Source: Acephala macrosclerotiorum (Eukaryota; Ascomycota; Leotiomycetes; Helotiales; Mollisiaceae). Taken from it: 64,000 bases of DNA. Within the stretch, counting starts at the first letter, position 1, and each line of letters starts with the position of its first letter. The stretch is taken from contig MU119210.1 of NCBI GenBank assembly GCA_014904845.1, positions 124,001-188,000 of the forward strand. The letters are read 5' to 3'. Of the stretch, positions 46,134 through 56,503 are shown piece after piece. The notes beneath the pieces were generated by a model, which saw only the letters and a program-made list of their open reading frames with translations, made no database searches and had not been told where the DNA came from. A program made the position numbers and the translations under genes.

Positions 46134-46976
46134 CGTTGGAGGTCTCCTGAGGGTTGAAGCTCAACAACGCGCGCATCAATTTCCCCCTTACCATCACAGA
46201 ATCTCAACGCATCTCCTGCCTCGAGGAACAAGGGAATGGGAAACTTCAGCTGCTTCCTCAGATGGACGAATGCTGACGACAACTTCTAGAAGTCAAGTCC
46301 GTCTGACAGGATGGACGGTTGGTCGGAGCAATCGAAGGGAGAACCCAAGGAAATAAATTTGCCACTCCTTGTCCGTAAGGCTGAAAGCGTGTCTCGTAAT
46401 CGCAGCCAATAGTAGAACCATGTTCAGCCGTCTGCTGCGAGCTTGCATTTCGAAGTCATGTCTGGGGGCCGGAATTCTCCCAGGGCTTAGCGACGCATGG
46501 AAAGCTGAAGGGAGAAAGTTTGGCCGGTGCGGCTGAGGCTTGCGATAATCTGCCCGAGAAGGATCAATTGACATTCCGGGAGTGCCGCGATGTTTTGCGG
46601 TTGATGGCATATGACTTGCATTCGTCGACTCTTTTGTTTTGGTGTTGAAGGAACTGGAAGGGACCTCGAGGAGGCGTCCACGGGATACCTAGTAATATAA
46701 ACACGTGACCCTGAAATCGATGAATATGTATACCGATTTATAACAGTTAGAAATCAGTTTAGTTGAATGAGGGTTGAGATTACGTTTAGCTAATCTCCCG
46801 TCTCTCTTTCAATAATAGAACAGCGATACAAAAAATGTGTTGCCCATCGAGCTCGGAAGCATTAAGTCCAGAACTCTCAGGCGCAAAGGTCAGGCAGCAA
46901 CAAATTTTAAGCTCACGATGTTCCCATCAGCCTCTGGAGTCTCGACTTCACACCAATTCTGCCCATCCACACCACA
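46134..46976. promoter_or_regulatory. Divergent promoter region between the Zn2Cys6 factor and MRPL39
   Basis: About 840 bp separating divergent starts. No CGG-N-CCG type site was assigned. Only meaningless short frames occur. Confidence 0.45.
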
Positions 46977-47387
46977 ATGGCCAAAAAAGGTGTGCCATGG
47001 CTCAATCCCATTCCTGATGTCCGTCTTCGCATGCCCAAACTAACATATGCCAGCCAAATCCCGCACGATAGCCGTGCGCCTCATCTCCATGGCCTTGACT
47101 GGATACTACAAGACCATGGTACGACCTCGAACACATAGACCTCTCAGTATGCTGAAATACGATCCAGTTGGTACGTCTACCTCATACACACTTTTTTAAC
47201 TCCTTTGATTCGGACTGGACCTGTCGGCATGGGAGTTGAAGCTCTTCGATCAAGCACAAATGATAAGCTGTTTGTGGAATGGATATTTAAATATATTTCG
47301 CGGAGCAGAATGTTTGAGGCTGATATTTGGTCATCTATAGTCCGAAAGAAGGTCCTGTTTCTAGAGCAAAAACGAGGAGGACGGTAG
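46977..47387 (+). CDS. MRPL39: Mitochondrial large ribosomal subunit protein bL33m
   Basis: Small basic protein of the mitoribosome large subunit, homologous to bacterial L33 and yeast Mrpl39. Three exons: 46977-46989 (13 nt), 47054-47170 and 47341-47387; 177 nt, 58 aa. The spliced product begins [20 protein letters not shown], continues [20 protein letters not shown] and ends [25 protein letters not shown] and [16 protein letters not shown] are the hallmark L33 strands. No zinc Cys are present, as in the C-minus form of L33. The gene is easy to miss because no single exon is long. Both introns have GT..AG ends and phases agree (1 and 1). The unspliced reading from 47042 gives an in-frame MPAKSRT start that also matches, so exon 1 rests on its fit to the MAKKAKSRT start. 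Confidence 0.92.
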
Positions 47388-47950
47388 CACTACCATATTC
47401 TGCAATCCCAGCTTAACCGGACGTACCACGCTGCCACTCGAGATTCTGGCATCAATTTTCCGAGTACTCCTCTCACCACTGATTCGAGATCCTCGAGCGA
47501 TGCTACTGTACGATATCATGTTAGTGTACATCATTACAATACTCATACACTGGCGTTCAGGTGTATCAGACTGGGGAGCAAGATGATTGGAATCTGTAGT
47601 TCTATGGCAGCTATGTTCCTGTAGGAGGAATAAAAGCTTAGATACAAGCACTTATTGTAGTTGAAAGCTCGAATTGAGCAAAGATCCCTCCAAAAATCCT
47701 GCACATCGAGCAACTTTCGCAACATTCACTCTCCTCATACTTCGACAAATGCCTTACACACTGTTTCTACCTTCCACCATTGCCCATATGCGCACAGTGC
47801 TCCACCGAGTCCAAACAATTAGCAAATCATTCCTGCAAGTGCTGTTTGTCGTCCTCTCTGCCTTCTAAACCATACAGAAGAAGCTATCCATGAATGCATG
47901 CCATGACATGAGGTCCTCTGCGAGAGACGCCAGTGTGCTCTTCAAGCATT
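47388..47950. other. Convergent intergenic region
   Basis: About 560 bp between the 3' ends of MRPL39 and the long coiled-coil gene. Nothing recognisable. Confidence 0.5.
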
Positions 47951-50900
47951 TCATATGTTCTCTTGGCTTTCCTGAGAATCCGGAATGACTGTCTTTAACG
48001 AAAATCGGCGTTGTGCCTTCAGCTTCGGGGATTCGAGGACTGTCGAGGCAATTCTCTTGTTCCTGTTCCTTCTTGGTGCGTCCATTGGAGGAGAATTTTG
48101 CAAGTCAAAGAATTGGCTGGAAGCAGATGTGCTCTGCATGGTGGGCGGCGGTAATTTTTGCTGGTTATTCACTGCTCCTGATCTAACAGATTTGCCAGTT
48201 ACAAGCCCCTTGATGCTGTTGATCTGCGGTGGTCTCATACTCTGAACTTTTGTAGAGGCTGCGTGTCGTGTAGTACCAGTCTGCCCTTCAAATAGAGTGG
48301 CCTGCTCTGGTCCCAAAGTGCTGCTTCTAGTCGTCTTCTTCAACGCGGACTTTGCAGGCTGTGAAGTGCGTCGTCTACGTGATTCCTCGGCTGCCGAAGG
48401 AGGGTTGATCTGGGCTTTTACCGGACCATTGGTGGAATGGCTCTTGTCTTGAGCGTCGGCATCGTGATGACCTTGCTTTGCACCCATTCCGAACATGATT
48501 TGCGGAGCCATTGCCGTATCGGCAGTAACTAGGCTATTGTTCTTCTTGCTTTTTGCCATACTAAGCTCTTCTCGAGGCTGCAACTCTTCGTGTAGAAGCT
48601 CTACTTGATCGAACATTGACTCTAAGTCTGTCAAAGGACTACTGACGTACCCAATAGGAGTCATTTCCGCAAAGATTTTGGAAGTACTGGGTGTATGTTG
48701 TCTATCAGAAGCCTGTGGAGTCAGAACATCTGGGACTGTCGATGGGCTAGGCTGATACTCGGATTGGAACGAAGTGCCGGTCCAATTGCTCTTGCGAGGC
48801 GCAACTCTAAGAGCTCGGGATCCCAGTTCCTGGTATTGCTGAGCCATTGTGTGAGTGGCGGCTCCAGAAAGTGCAGTGCGGTCAATAGGGACTTTAGGAG
48901 GAGGTAGAGCCGGGGCCTTATAGGCATTTGTCGCAACTCCAGTCACCTTCTCATTAAGACGCGAGAATCCAGCAGTGGACCCGGCTTTTCTGGCATTGTT
49001 GCGGAGAGCATTCTCAGGGGTGTGAGTCGCTGAGCTGTCCAACAACACATCATCCTCAATGTCTGCGTGTCGAGCACCAGGAGGAATGGCAAATGTTGCA
49101 TGCTTCTGGATATACATTCTATTCGAGTCGGACAATGACTTAGGCCTGGAGAAAGCCTCAGAGCGTCCATCAGAATGCGTTACTGTGTCTCGACTAACTT
49201 GGTGAGGTCTCGAATGGTCGGGATGCAGTTGTAAATTAGTGCCACGCTCCTCACTTACCGCATTCTCCTTCTGTAAACCGTCGAGTCTGCGTAAGGTTTC
49301 TTCGACAATCTTCTGCTCTCTGGTTGCAGCCTCGATCTTTTGCGCCGTCTCAGTGTTCACAGACTGGAAGAGCAGACGTAGATCTGCAATCTCGCCCTGG
49401 ACAGATCTCAGCTCGCTCGTGAACTTATCAGGTTCCTGATTGCTGGGCTTGTCCTGCTCTAAGCGCTTCAAGTGAGCGGCAAGCTGCATAATTTTGTCCT
49501 TGTACTTTGTAAGCTCGACCTTGAGATCTGGATCAGTGTGGCTTTGAGCTTCTGCTTGAAGAGTTTGTAGCTGCTCCGACAAAGATTTGATCTCAGTGTT
49601 CCTCTCCTGTAGTCGCTGCTCGAGAGTCTTGATCTCGGAGTCAAGTTTCATCTTGAGTGTAGCCTTCTGAGATTCTCCATTTCTAGCGATCTCTTGGCAC
49701 TTCTTCTTGTGCTCCTCTTCCTTGAGTGCAATCCGCTTGGCTTCTTCTCCGTTGGATTTCTCGAGAGTCTGACGTGCGGTACCGAGTTGTCGTTGCAAGT
49801 CCATAATGCGCTCCTCCTTGCTTCCAGAATCCTTTCTAGAGGAGACTAACTCTTCCTTAACCTTCAATAGTTCTTGGCTTGCCTCTTTGACTTGATTGTC
49901 GAGAACGTTTTTCGTCTTCTCCAATTCGGCAATCTTGGTTCGCAAGGCAGGATCCTCTCGGGGAATATTGAGAGCAGCGGTCAGCTCATGGTTTTTGTTG
50001 CTTAAATCATTACGGCAGCTTGAGAGTTCTTGTCTCGACTCCTCGAGCTGCTTTGATAAACTTTCGATCTCGGTATCGCGCGCAACCCTTTGCGCACCTA
50101 GATTGTCCCGAGCTTGTTCGAGCTCTTTGATTTTATTGTTGAGGCCAATCTCTGTCTCTTTGTCAATTCGCAGCTGACTCATACCGTTCTTGAACTCTTG
50201 CAAAAGACCATTGACCCTGTCTTGGAGTATTGCATCATTGCTAGGTACATGCTGCTTCTCGCTCTCAAGTCAGTTGAGAGGTCAGCATCTTGTCCCATCT
50301 AAGTCAAGGTGGGGCTACTTTACCTGGATGCAACGTCTTCAACAAGCTTGACCAGGGTTGGTGGTAACTTTGGTTCACGCTTCATGAGGTCCTTTATACT
50401 GGAGGTGATCTCTTCAATCCTGATAGAACGTTAGTGACATTGAAGTTGGCTTCGGCAACACCCACTTCTCTTGAGTCGCGTTCTCGGAACTTAGCAGCTT
50501 TGCTAATGTGCTGTCTTTACCATATAGAGCCTTTGAAGCCTCACTGTGGATCTGCTTGACAAGCTCAACAAGCTCGCGCCAGGCCGCAGTTTGTGCATCG
50601 AGGTTCTTTTCGAGCTGTTCGGTGTTGTGCTTCTCCTTTGCTAGGTCCTTCAAACGGTCATCGAGTGAATTTTGGAGCAATTCGTTATTCTTAACAACTG
50701 CTATCAATCAGCAATGAGGCGACGTAATCTGCCAGGTGAACTTGCCTTTCTCAAGATTCTCTCGAGTTAAGACAAATTCGGATTCTAGCAACGACATCTC
50801 TCGCTTCACTTTCGCCTCCTGGGTTTCGGCGTCCTGAAGCTGAGTCTGGAGTGCCTCCAAATTTTGCTCGAAAGTCCGCCTATCTGCTAAAAGCTTCTCG

Positions 50901-53801
50901 TTGGCAGCAACGAGTTGTTCCTTCTCTTTGGTGACTAAAAATATTGAGAATTGAACCCATCAAGCATTTTGAACTACTCACCATTCTCAAAACATTGAGC
51001 TGCGAGACGGAGATCCTTAGACTCTTTGAGAGCATTCTCAAGCTTTGCTGCTACTCGCTCACCGTTGACAACTACTTCAACGGCATCTGAGGTCCGCTCC
51101 TTGACTCTTTCTGCCTCTTCTTTCAGCCACTTCTGAGCATTCACAACTTCGTTCGCATGCTTGATGTATTTCGGAAGCCCAACCTTCCATTTCTTGATCG
51201 TCTGTTCCAAAGCCTTCTTCGCCGTTTCCAAGTGCTGGGATTTCTCCTTGAGCTGCTTAAGCTCTTTCTCGTGGGACTTGAGGGAAGAGTTTTTCTGCTC
51301 AATATCTTCTTGATATGCCTTGATGGAAGCATTCTTCTGCTCAATTTCTTCTTGTTGTGTCTTGATGGAGGAGATCTTCAGCTCGATGTCTTCTTGTTGG
51401 GTTTTGATGACAGTTCCACGCCGCTCAAGCTCTTCTCGCTGCGATTTGATGAGAGCCTCTTGTTGCATGTAGGAATCTAGAAGCCCCTCACTACTGTGGC
51501 GATTTAGCTGCATCAACAATTTGAATGGCGTTGATACTTGTGGCTGCGGTGCCTCAGATTGATCAACCACAATGCTCTGTTTAGCCGACTTAACAGATTT
51601 CTTGACTTTCGTAGCTTGACTGGCATGTGGAAGAGTCGGCTCAGCCATCGCCAAGTCATGCTGTGAAATTGGCCGTGACACAGGCTTAGATCTATCGCTG
51701 CAGCGTGACTGAGGTCGAGATTGACTGTCTGATTGGTTTCGGGACGGTGGACGAATTACGGGCTGCAGCACAAGAGATTGCGTAGACAGGTGGTGCACAT
51801 AGTCCACTTGTGCTGGAGTTCGTTGGCGGCTTACACCAATATTCTGCTCTGCGGTTTCAGTAGCATACCTACCCATCTCAATTTGGACCCTATCGTCACA
51901 CAGATTGCGTTGTATTTCAGCCTCTTCATGAGCAACAAGTCCCAAGTTCGACGGCAGTTGATGATGTTCAACGACGAGTGAGCGTGGTGCATTGTAATTC
52001 GCATTGATTTCAGGCTCCGCAGGAGCGAAACCAGTGCCTTGTCTTAGTGAGCCAACAAACTCAAAAGATTCTTTCTCATTTTCAGTCTCATAAGCGGATT
52101 TTGGCGAAGGCGAGACCAGATCATTCATCGTACCGTGATATCCGGTGGCGACCTTGGCTTGGGGGCCAATTTCCATTTCAATCTGCTGTGGGACCTTAGT
52201 ATGCCCAAGATCGTTGTTGATCATAGGCACAAGACCTTGACGGCTTCTATCGTCGTTGTCAATGCTATCATCATCTCTAGCAGGGGTTCGGGCAGGGGTT
52301 CGGGCACGCCCAGTATTAGACGGTGTGCCTGATCGAATGTGCTCTGGAGTATTGCCTGAGGGAGTGGCTGTTGATTTGACGGGTGCCCTACTACGCCATC
52401 GGCGAGACTCGTCCGGAGTTGTTGCTTCGGGGAATGGTTGTTTAATTCGCTGACGACCTCTACTTGACCGCATCAGCATGCCGTTAATTACGGTGAGACT
52501 TGTGAATAGAAACTTACCTGCTTAATGTTCTCTGAATAGGCTTAGCATTTTGTGCTGACTTCAGCGGAGTTAAGGGCCCCTTCTGAAGTAGTGTTTGTAG
52601 ATTCGTTACTGGTGACTTTGATTGTTGTATGCTAATGCCAATGTGGTCTAGCACTGTGTGTAAAGGAGCATGCTCTGAACGAGACTGGGGTGGACCGGGC
52701 TGGAATGTTAGTGCCTTTGAACCTCTGGATGGGTTGAGGGTAGGACTTTGAATTTCTATGATGGTCTCTATCCTGGTACGAGATTGTTGATGGCCGTCTG
52801 CCGCCGGGTGGGTTGAATCCGGCCTATGTGAGCTTTCTTGGGCCTCTTTGGCAGGCAGGTCATGGCTCTGAGTATGCAACCCCAGGCGAGTTGACTTAGG
52901 CTTACGGGAACGCTCTTTAATCGGCGTAGAAGTCAAGTGGGTGCTTTGATTATCTGTGTCCTTGAGAATCGACCTTGGCTTATGAGGGTTTCCTTGAATG
53001 ACCGCAGCAGCTATGTCACGGCCGCGACTATCTACATCCTGTCTGACGCTGGCTGGCGCGTGAGTGTTATCTAGATTATCCTTCTCGGTCGAGGTCTGCG
53101 GCGTATGAGTTGTAGGCTTAGGGACGGCTGATGGGGTGCTTGATGGAACTGTGCCGAGCAATTAGCGATGGGTCAATGAGAGGCACTGAAGACTTACGCT
53201 CGTTTCGAGGATCACCAGGACGTACAGGCTCAGTGCGTACGGGTGCGGGTATGGCAGGAGGTTTCGAGCCAGTTGTATCATTGGCAGGTTTGGGTGGAGG
53301 ACGCATATAAGAGTCATGTATAAATTTCTTTGGTTGACCAAACTTGAAATCTTGTTCTTCGATGCCAAGGCTAGGCCTCTCGAAAAGCTTGACAGGAGAA
53401 ATGACTCGTTGGGTAGGCTTGGTGGATGCCTTAGGTATGTTGGGCAAGGTTGGCTCCAATGGAGCTGGAGATAAAACAGACTCATCGACAGCTTGTGTGT
53501 CTGCTTCCATTTCCTCGTACTGAGTGTCGGCAACGAATGATTGATTACTGTCTTGGTTGACTTGCGTATCTACTTGCGTATCTGCTTCGATTTCGACTAA
53601 TTGGGTATCCTCAATCAAGTCCGGAACGCGATTTTCGGCAGCATCGATATTGCCATAGTTGAATCGATCTGCACCATCGCTGGCGAGCTGAAGGTCAAGG
53701 TTGGGAGGGCCTCGGTAACGATTTGGTGATGAAGTGTCGTCTACATACTCATCTTGAGAGTTTGCCTCTACTTGGCTCTCTGGCTCCTGGTATGGATTCA
53801 T
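47951..53801 (-). CDS. Very large coiled-coil protein with DTQ-rich N-terminus, function unknown
   Basis: Seven exons on the minus strand: 53801-53198, 53148-52518, 52459-50982, 50934-50746, 50700-50466, 50419-50324 and 50261-47951; 5544 nt, 1847 aa. All phases agree. Residues 1 to about 140 are acidic with repeated D-T-Q (EDTQLVEIEADTQVDTQ, ADTQYEEMEADTQ), i.e. a TQ cluster. Then comes a Pro/Ser/Thr-rich disordered part with VISPVKLFERP and TPARTPAR. A long coiled coil occupies about 740-1350, beginning with a five-fold 14-residue repeat and including ELEKTKNVLDNQVKEASQEL. The C-terminal ~500 residues are Ser/Pro/Lys-rich and end VIPDSQESQENI. The layout suggests a nuclear scaffold (chromosome, spindle or checkpoint type), but I recognise no named family. 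Intron 50745-50701 starts with GC. The 604-nt first exon and each junction were checked for frame. Confidence 0.8.
51247..51456 (-). repeat. Five tandem 14-residue coiled-coil repeats within the coiled-coil gene
   Basis: Consecutive 42-nt units encode ALIKSQREELERRG, TVIKTQQEDIELKI, SSIKTQQEEIEQKN, ASIKAYQEDIEQKN and SSLKSHEKELKQLK. A period of 14 equals two heptads, so the array extends a regular coiled coil. The second to fourth units are most alike, suggesting recent duplication. Confidence 0.88.
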
Positions 53802-55647
53802 GATGGCTTCCTGTTTAGCATTAGCCTCGAGGCCGTGATGACCATCAGTGCTTGGGAGGGTGAAGGGTCTGACCTTTGATTCACAGGATGGAAAGGATCA
53901 GACAAGAAGCAAATGCTGCAGGAATGTACAGAGGTGATATGAAACGAGCGTTGCTGTGATATATTAAGCTCGCTCAGAGTCTGCTGGTGCTAGTTGCTCG
54001 AACCTGGCAATGGGAGTGGCACACTGATGATCACGATGGTTGAAGCTTTGCACCAGTGATTCAACAGCCTCAACGGAGGTCTGATGAGAGCACTAGTGCT
54101 CTTGACAGATGATGCAAAGGATTGGGCGTGTATTGTGGATGGTCGAGGTGACGAAGGGGGAGAGGGAGAAATGAGGGGTAGTTGAGGTTGAGTTGAGACA
54201 GGAAGGCACGAAAGTGCTTCGGCAAGATTTGTGGGGCTACTACGCCGCACAAATCATTATCATCACTCTTCAATTCAGACTCTTTTGTTACTCAATGAGA
54301 GCCGCCGAGAACTCAGCGTATTGAACCACCATGAACTGCGAGTTGTTCTCCTGAGCAGATCATGTGATACTGTCTTACACGTGACTGAAACCCTTCTTCA
54401 ATCAACTACACCCAGGACGCTCTCAGGTTGAGCCGTGTTGCCTGATATAATTTCAGATCAAGATTAGACCGAAAGAGAGGGGCACCTACGTCCAAGTCGA
54501 TGGTATATTTGGTATACGCTGTAGGCCACGGCGTGAAGGATCTTGATCTCCAGGCACTTGCAATACCATCGGCCGCTTTATCACAACCCTTGCACACAAA
54601 TTCTGCATTAAAGGACGGATAGAACGGAAGGATGGCTTCTTCCAGATATCTAAGTTTATTTCTGGCCTTGAAGACTCATGCAGCAGGTATGATGCCCAGA
54701 TAAACTATTTTTCTGAGAGCATTTTTGCAGCGACCTGGAACGATCTGACTGTACCAAGGTGTCCTTCCTGGAGCTGCGGTATGAGCTATCCATCAATATT
54801 TCGAAAGATTTTGCGAATGGCAAACGAATACTCTAGGAAAGTATCAAAAAACGTCTGAACAGAACCAGCAATCGCTCCTTGCCCCACGTCGCCGCTATCT
54901 CCACGTGAAGGCATATCTACCCAGCCACGGCCTTTGTCCGAGGAGCCGTCATTACTGAGGACTTCCTGCGCAGGTTTTCCAAGCCTTGGGCACACGACTC
55001 CTCTCAGGCGCGTATGGACGTGTTCTTGTATCAGCACACGACAAGATCTATCAGTATCTGAAGATCTCCGGCCATCGGAAACCCTCAGATTCCTCTCAAG
55101 CCGCTGTCTCTGAGACTTGACAGCCAACAGCAATCCTCAAATAACTTCTCCGACACCAATGTTGTCGCAGTCAGCGATGACTGCCGCCAGGGCGGTGATA
55201 TGTCGTTGTTATCAATTCTACGAGTCGCTAAATGTAAACCTTGTCAGCGCCATCTATTGGACCCCAACCCCCGAAAATAGATGCGGCCCAAGATTCTAGC
55301 ACCAAAATAGGCGCTGGTAGCCAGCGGCAACGTCCTGGTCCACCAATCACTTGTACTGGCACTGGTACCCCAGACGTGCTTGTTGCTATTCGCATCACTT
55401 TTTTTCGTTTCAGAACCTCATAGTCGACGAGTTATACTCACGGTGGGCCCAATAATTGACCAGAGGTTGGCGCTCAAAACCTTAAGTTCTGTAGCATTTC
55501 CACATCCCGACTTCTCATCACATTTTTGCTAAAGGGATGTGACATTGTCTGCTCACTTTTCCCCAGAATCACATCACTATCACACGTTCTGCCGGGCGCC
55601 TGAACCGTTTTGTCCTTTTTGCTCAGATACTACTACAAGCCTTCAAG
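53802..55647. other. Intergenic region (1.8 kb)
   Basis: Divergent spacer between the coiled-coil gene and the small membrane-protein gene. Contains pyrimidine-rich stretches. No open frame with motifs and no repeat found. Confidence 0.45.
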
Positions 55648-56384
55648 ATGAAGAGGGTTCTTTTCCTCAGTTTGATGCTGCAACTCTTCTTTCACATATC
55701 TTCGGCACAAGATTCTTCCTCAGCAGCACCGACAACAACAAGTTCGATATCCTTAACACCTCAAATGTCTGCAAGTGCTGTATCCTCCTTGTACTCGGTG
55801 CTGGCCACTTCATCACCACAACAGCCAGGCAGTGGTAAGTGACTGAATACAAATGTACCAACTCGGACAATAGGCTAATGGCTTGTAGGACCTGCACCAG
55901 GCGATGTTGGATCATCTACTGATGGGAGTGCCGGCGATTCAAACGCTGGCGCCGCTGGCACCGATTCAAGTTCGATTTCGATATCGAGAGGTGGAGTTAT
56001 AGCCATCATTGTTTGTGCAACCTTCGTCTGTATTTTCGGAGGTAAGTTTCTTCGGTTAAGGCAACCTAAGGCCTGATGATCTGACTCTTCATAGTTGTCT
56101 CTGCGATCCTATTCTATCTGGCGAAGAAGAGAGATTGGAAGGTCCGGGAAAGCATCCGTCGTTCGGCAAGACGCGTCGCTACGGCCCTGACTCCGAGAAG
56201 CGCAAGATTTCCAAGGGACGTTCATAGTAGACAGAGCAGACGAGGCTTGACCAAGATTGACGAGGTTCCAAACACACCAAGGAACAGGAGTGCAGACGTG
56301 GAAAAGGGTACCAAGCAGATGTCATTCGAGTTGACCGAGCCGCCGACAAAAAAGTCGAGATGGGAAAGGAAGTCTGGCCGATGA
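55648..56384 (+). CDS. Small secreted-type single-pass membrane protein (Mid2/WSC-like layout)
   Basis: Three exons: 55648-55834, 55889-56041 and 56095-56384; 630 nt, 209 aa. Residues 1-20 (MKRVLFLSLMLQLFFHISSA) are a clear signal peptide. Residues about 21-97 are Ser/Thr/Ala/Gly-rich, suited to O-mannosylation. One transmembrane helix follows at about 100-125 (GGVIAIIVCATFVCIFGVVS), then KKRDWK stop-transfer residues and a basic cytosolic tail (SIRRSARRVA, NRSADVEKG). This layout matches fungal cell-wall sensor-like proteins of the Mid2/WSC type, and similar short proteins without a Cys domain are common in Pezizomycotina. No Cys-rich WSC domain is present, so the sensor role is only an inference. 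It is tail-to-tail with ENP2, 119 bp apart. Confidence 0.82.
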
Positions 56385-56503
56385 TAGGCAGGACCGTCGT
56401 CGTTTTATGAGTCCAAGTTCATGTGGTATAGACTTTTAGCATCTTAGCGGGGTTGGTTAGGGTATTGGGTATTTGGGGGTATATCTTGGCGCAAAATATC
56501 TGT

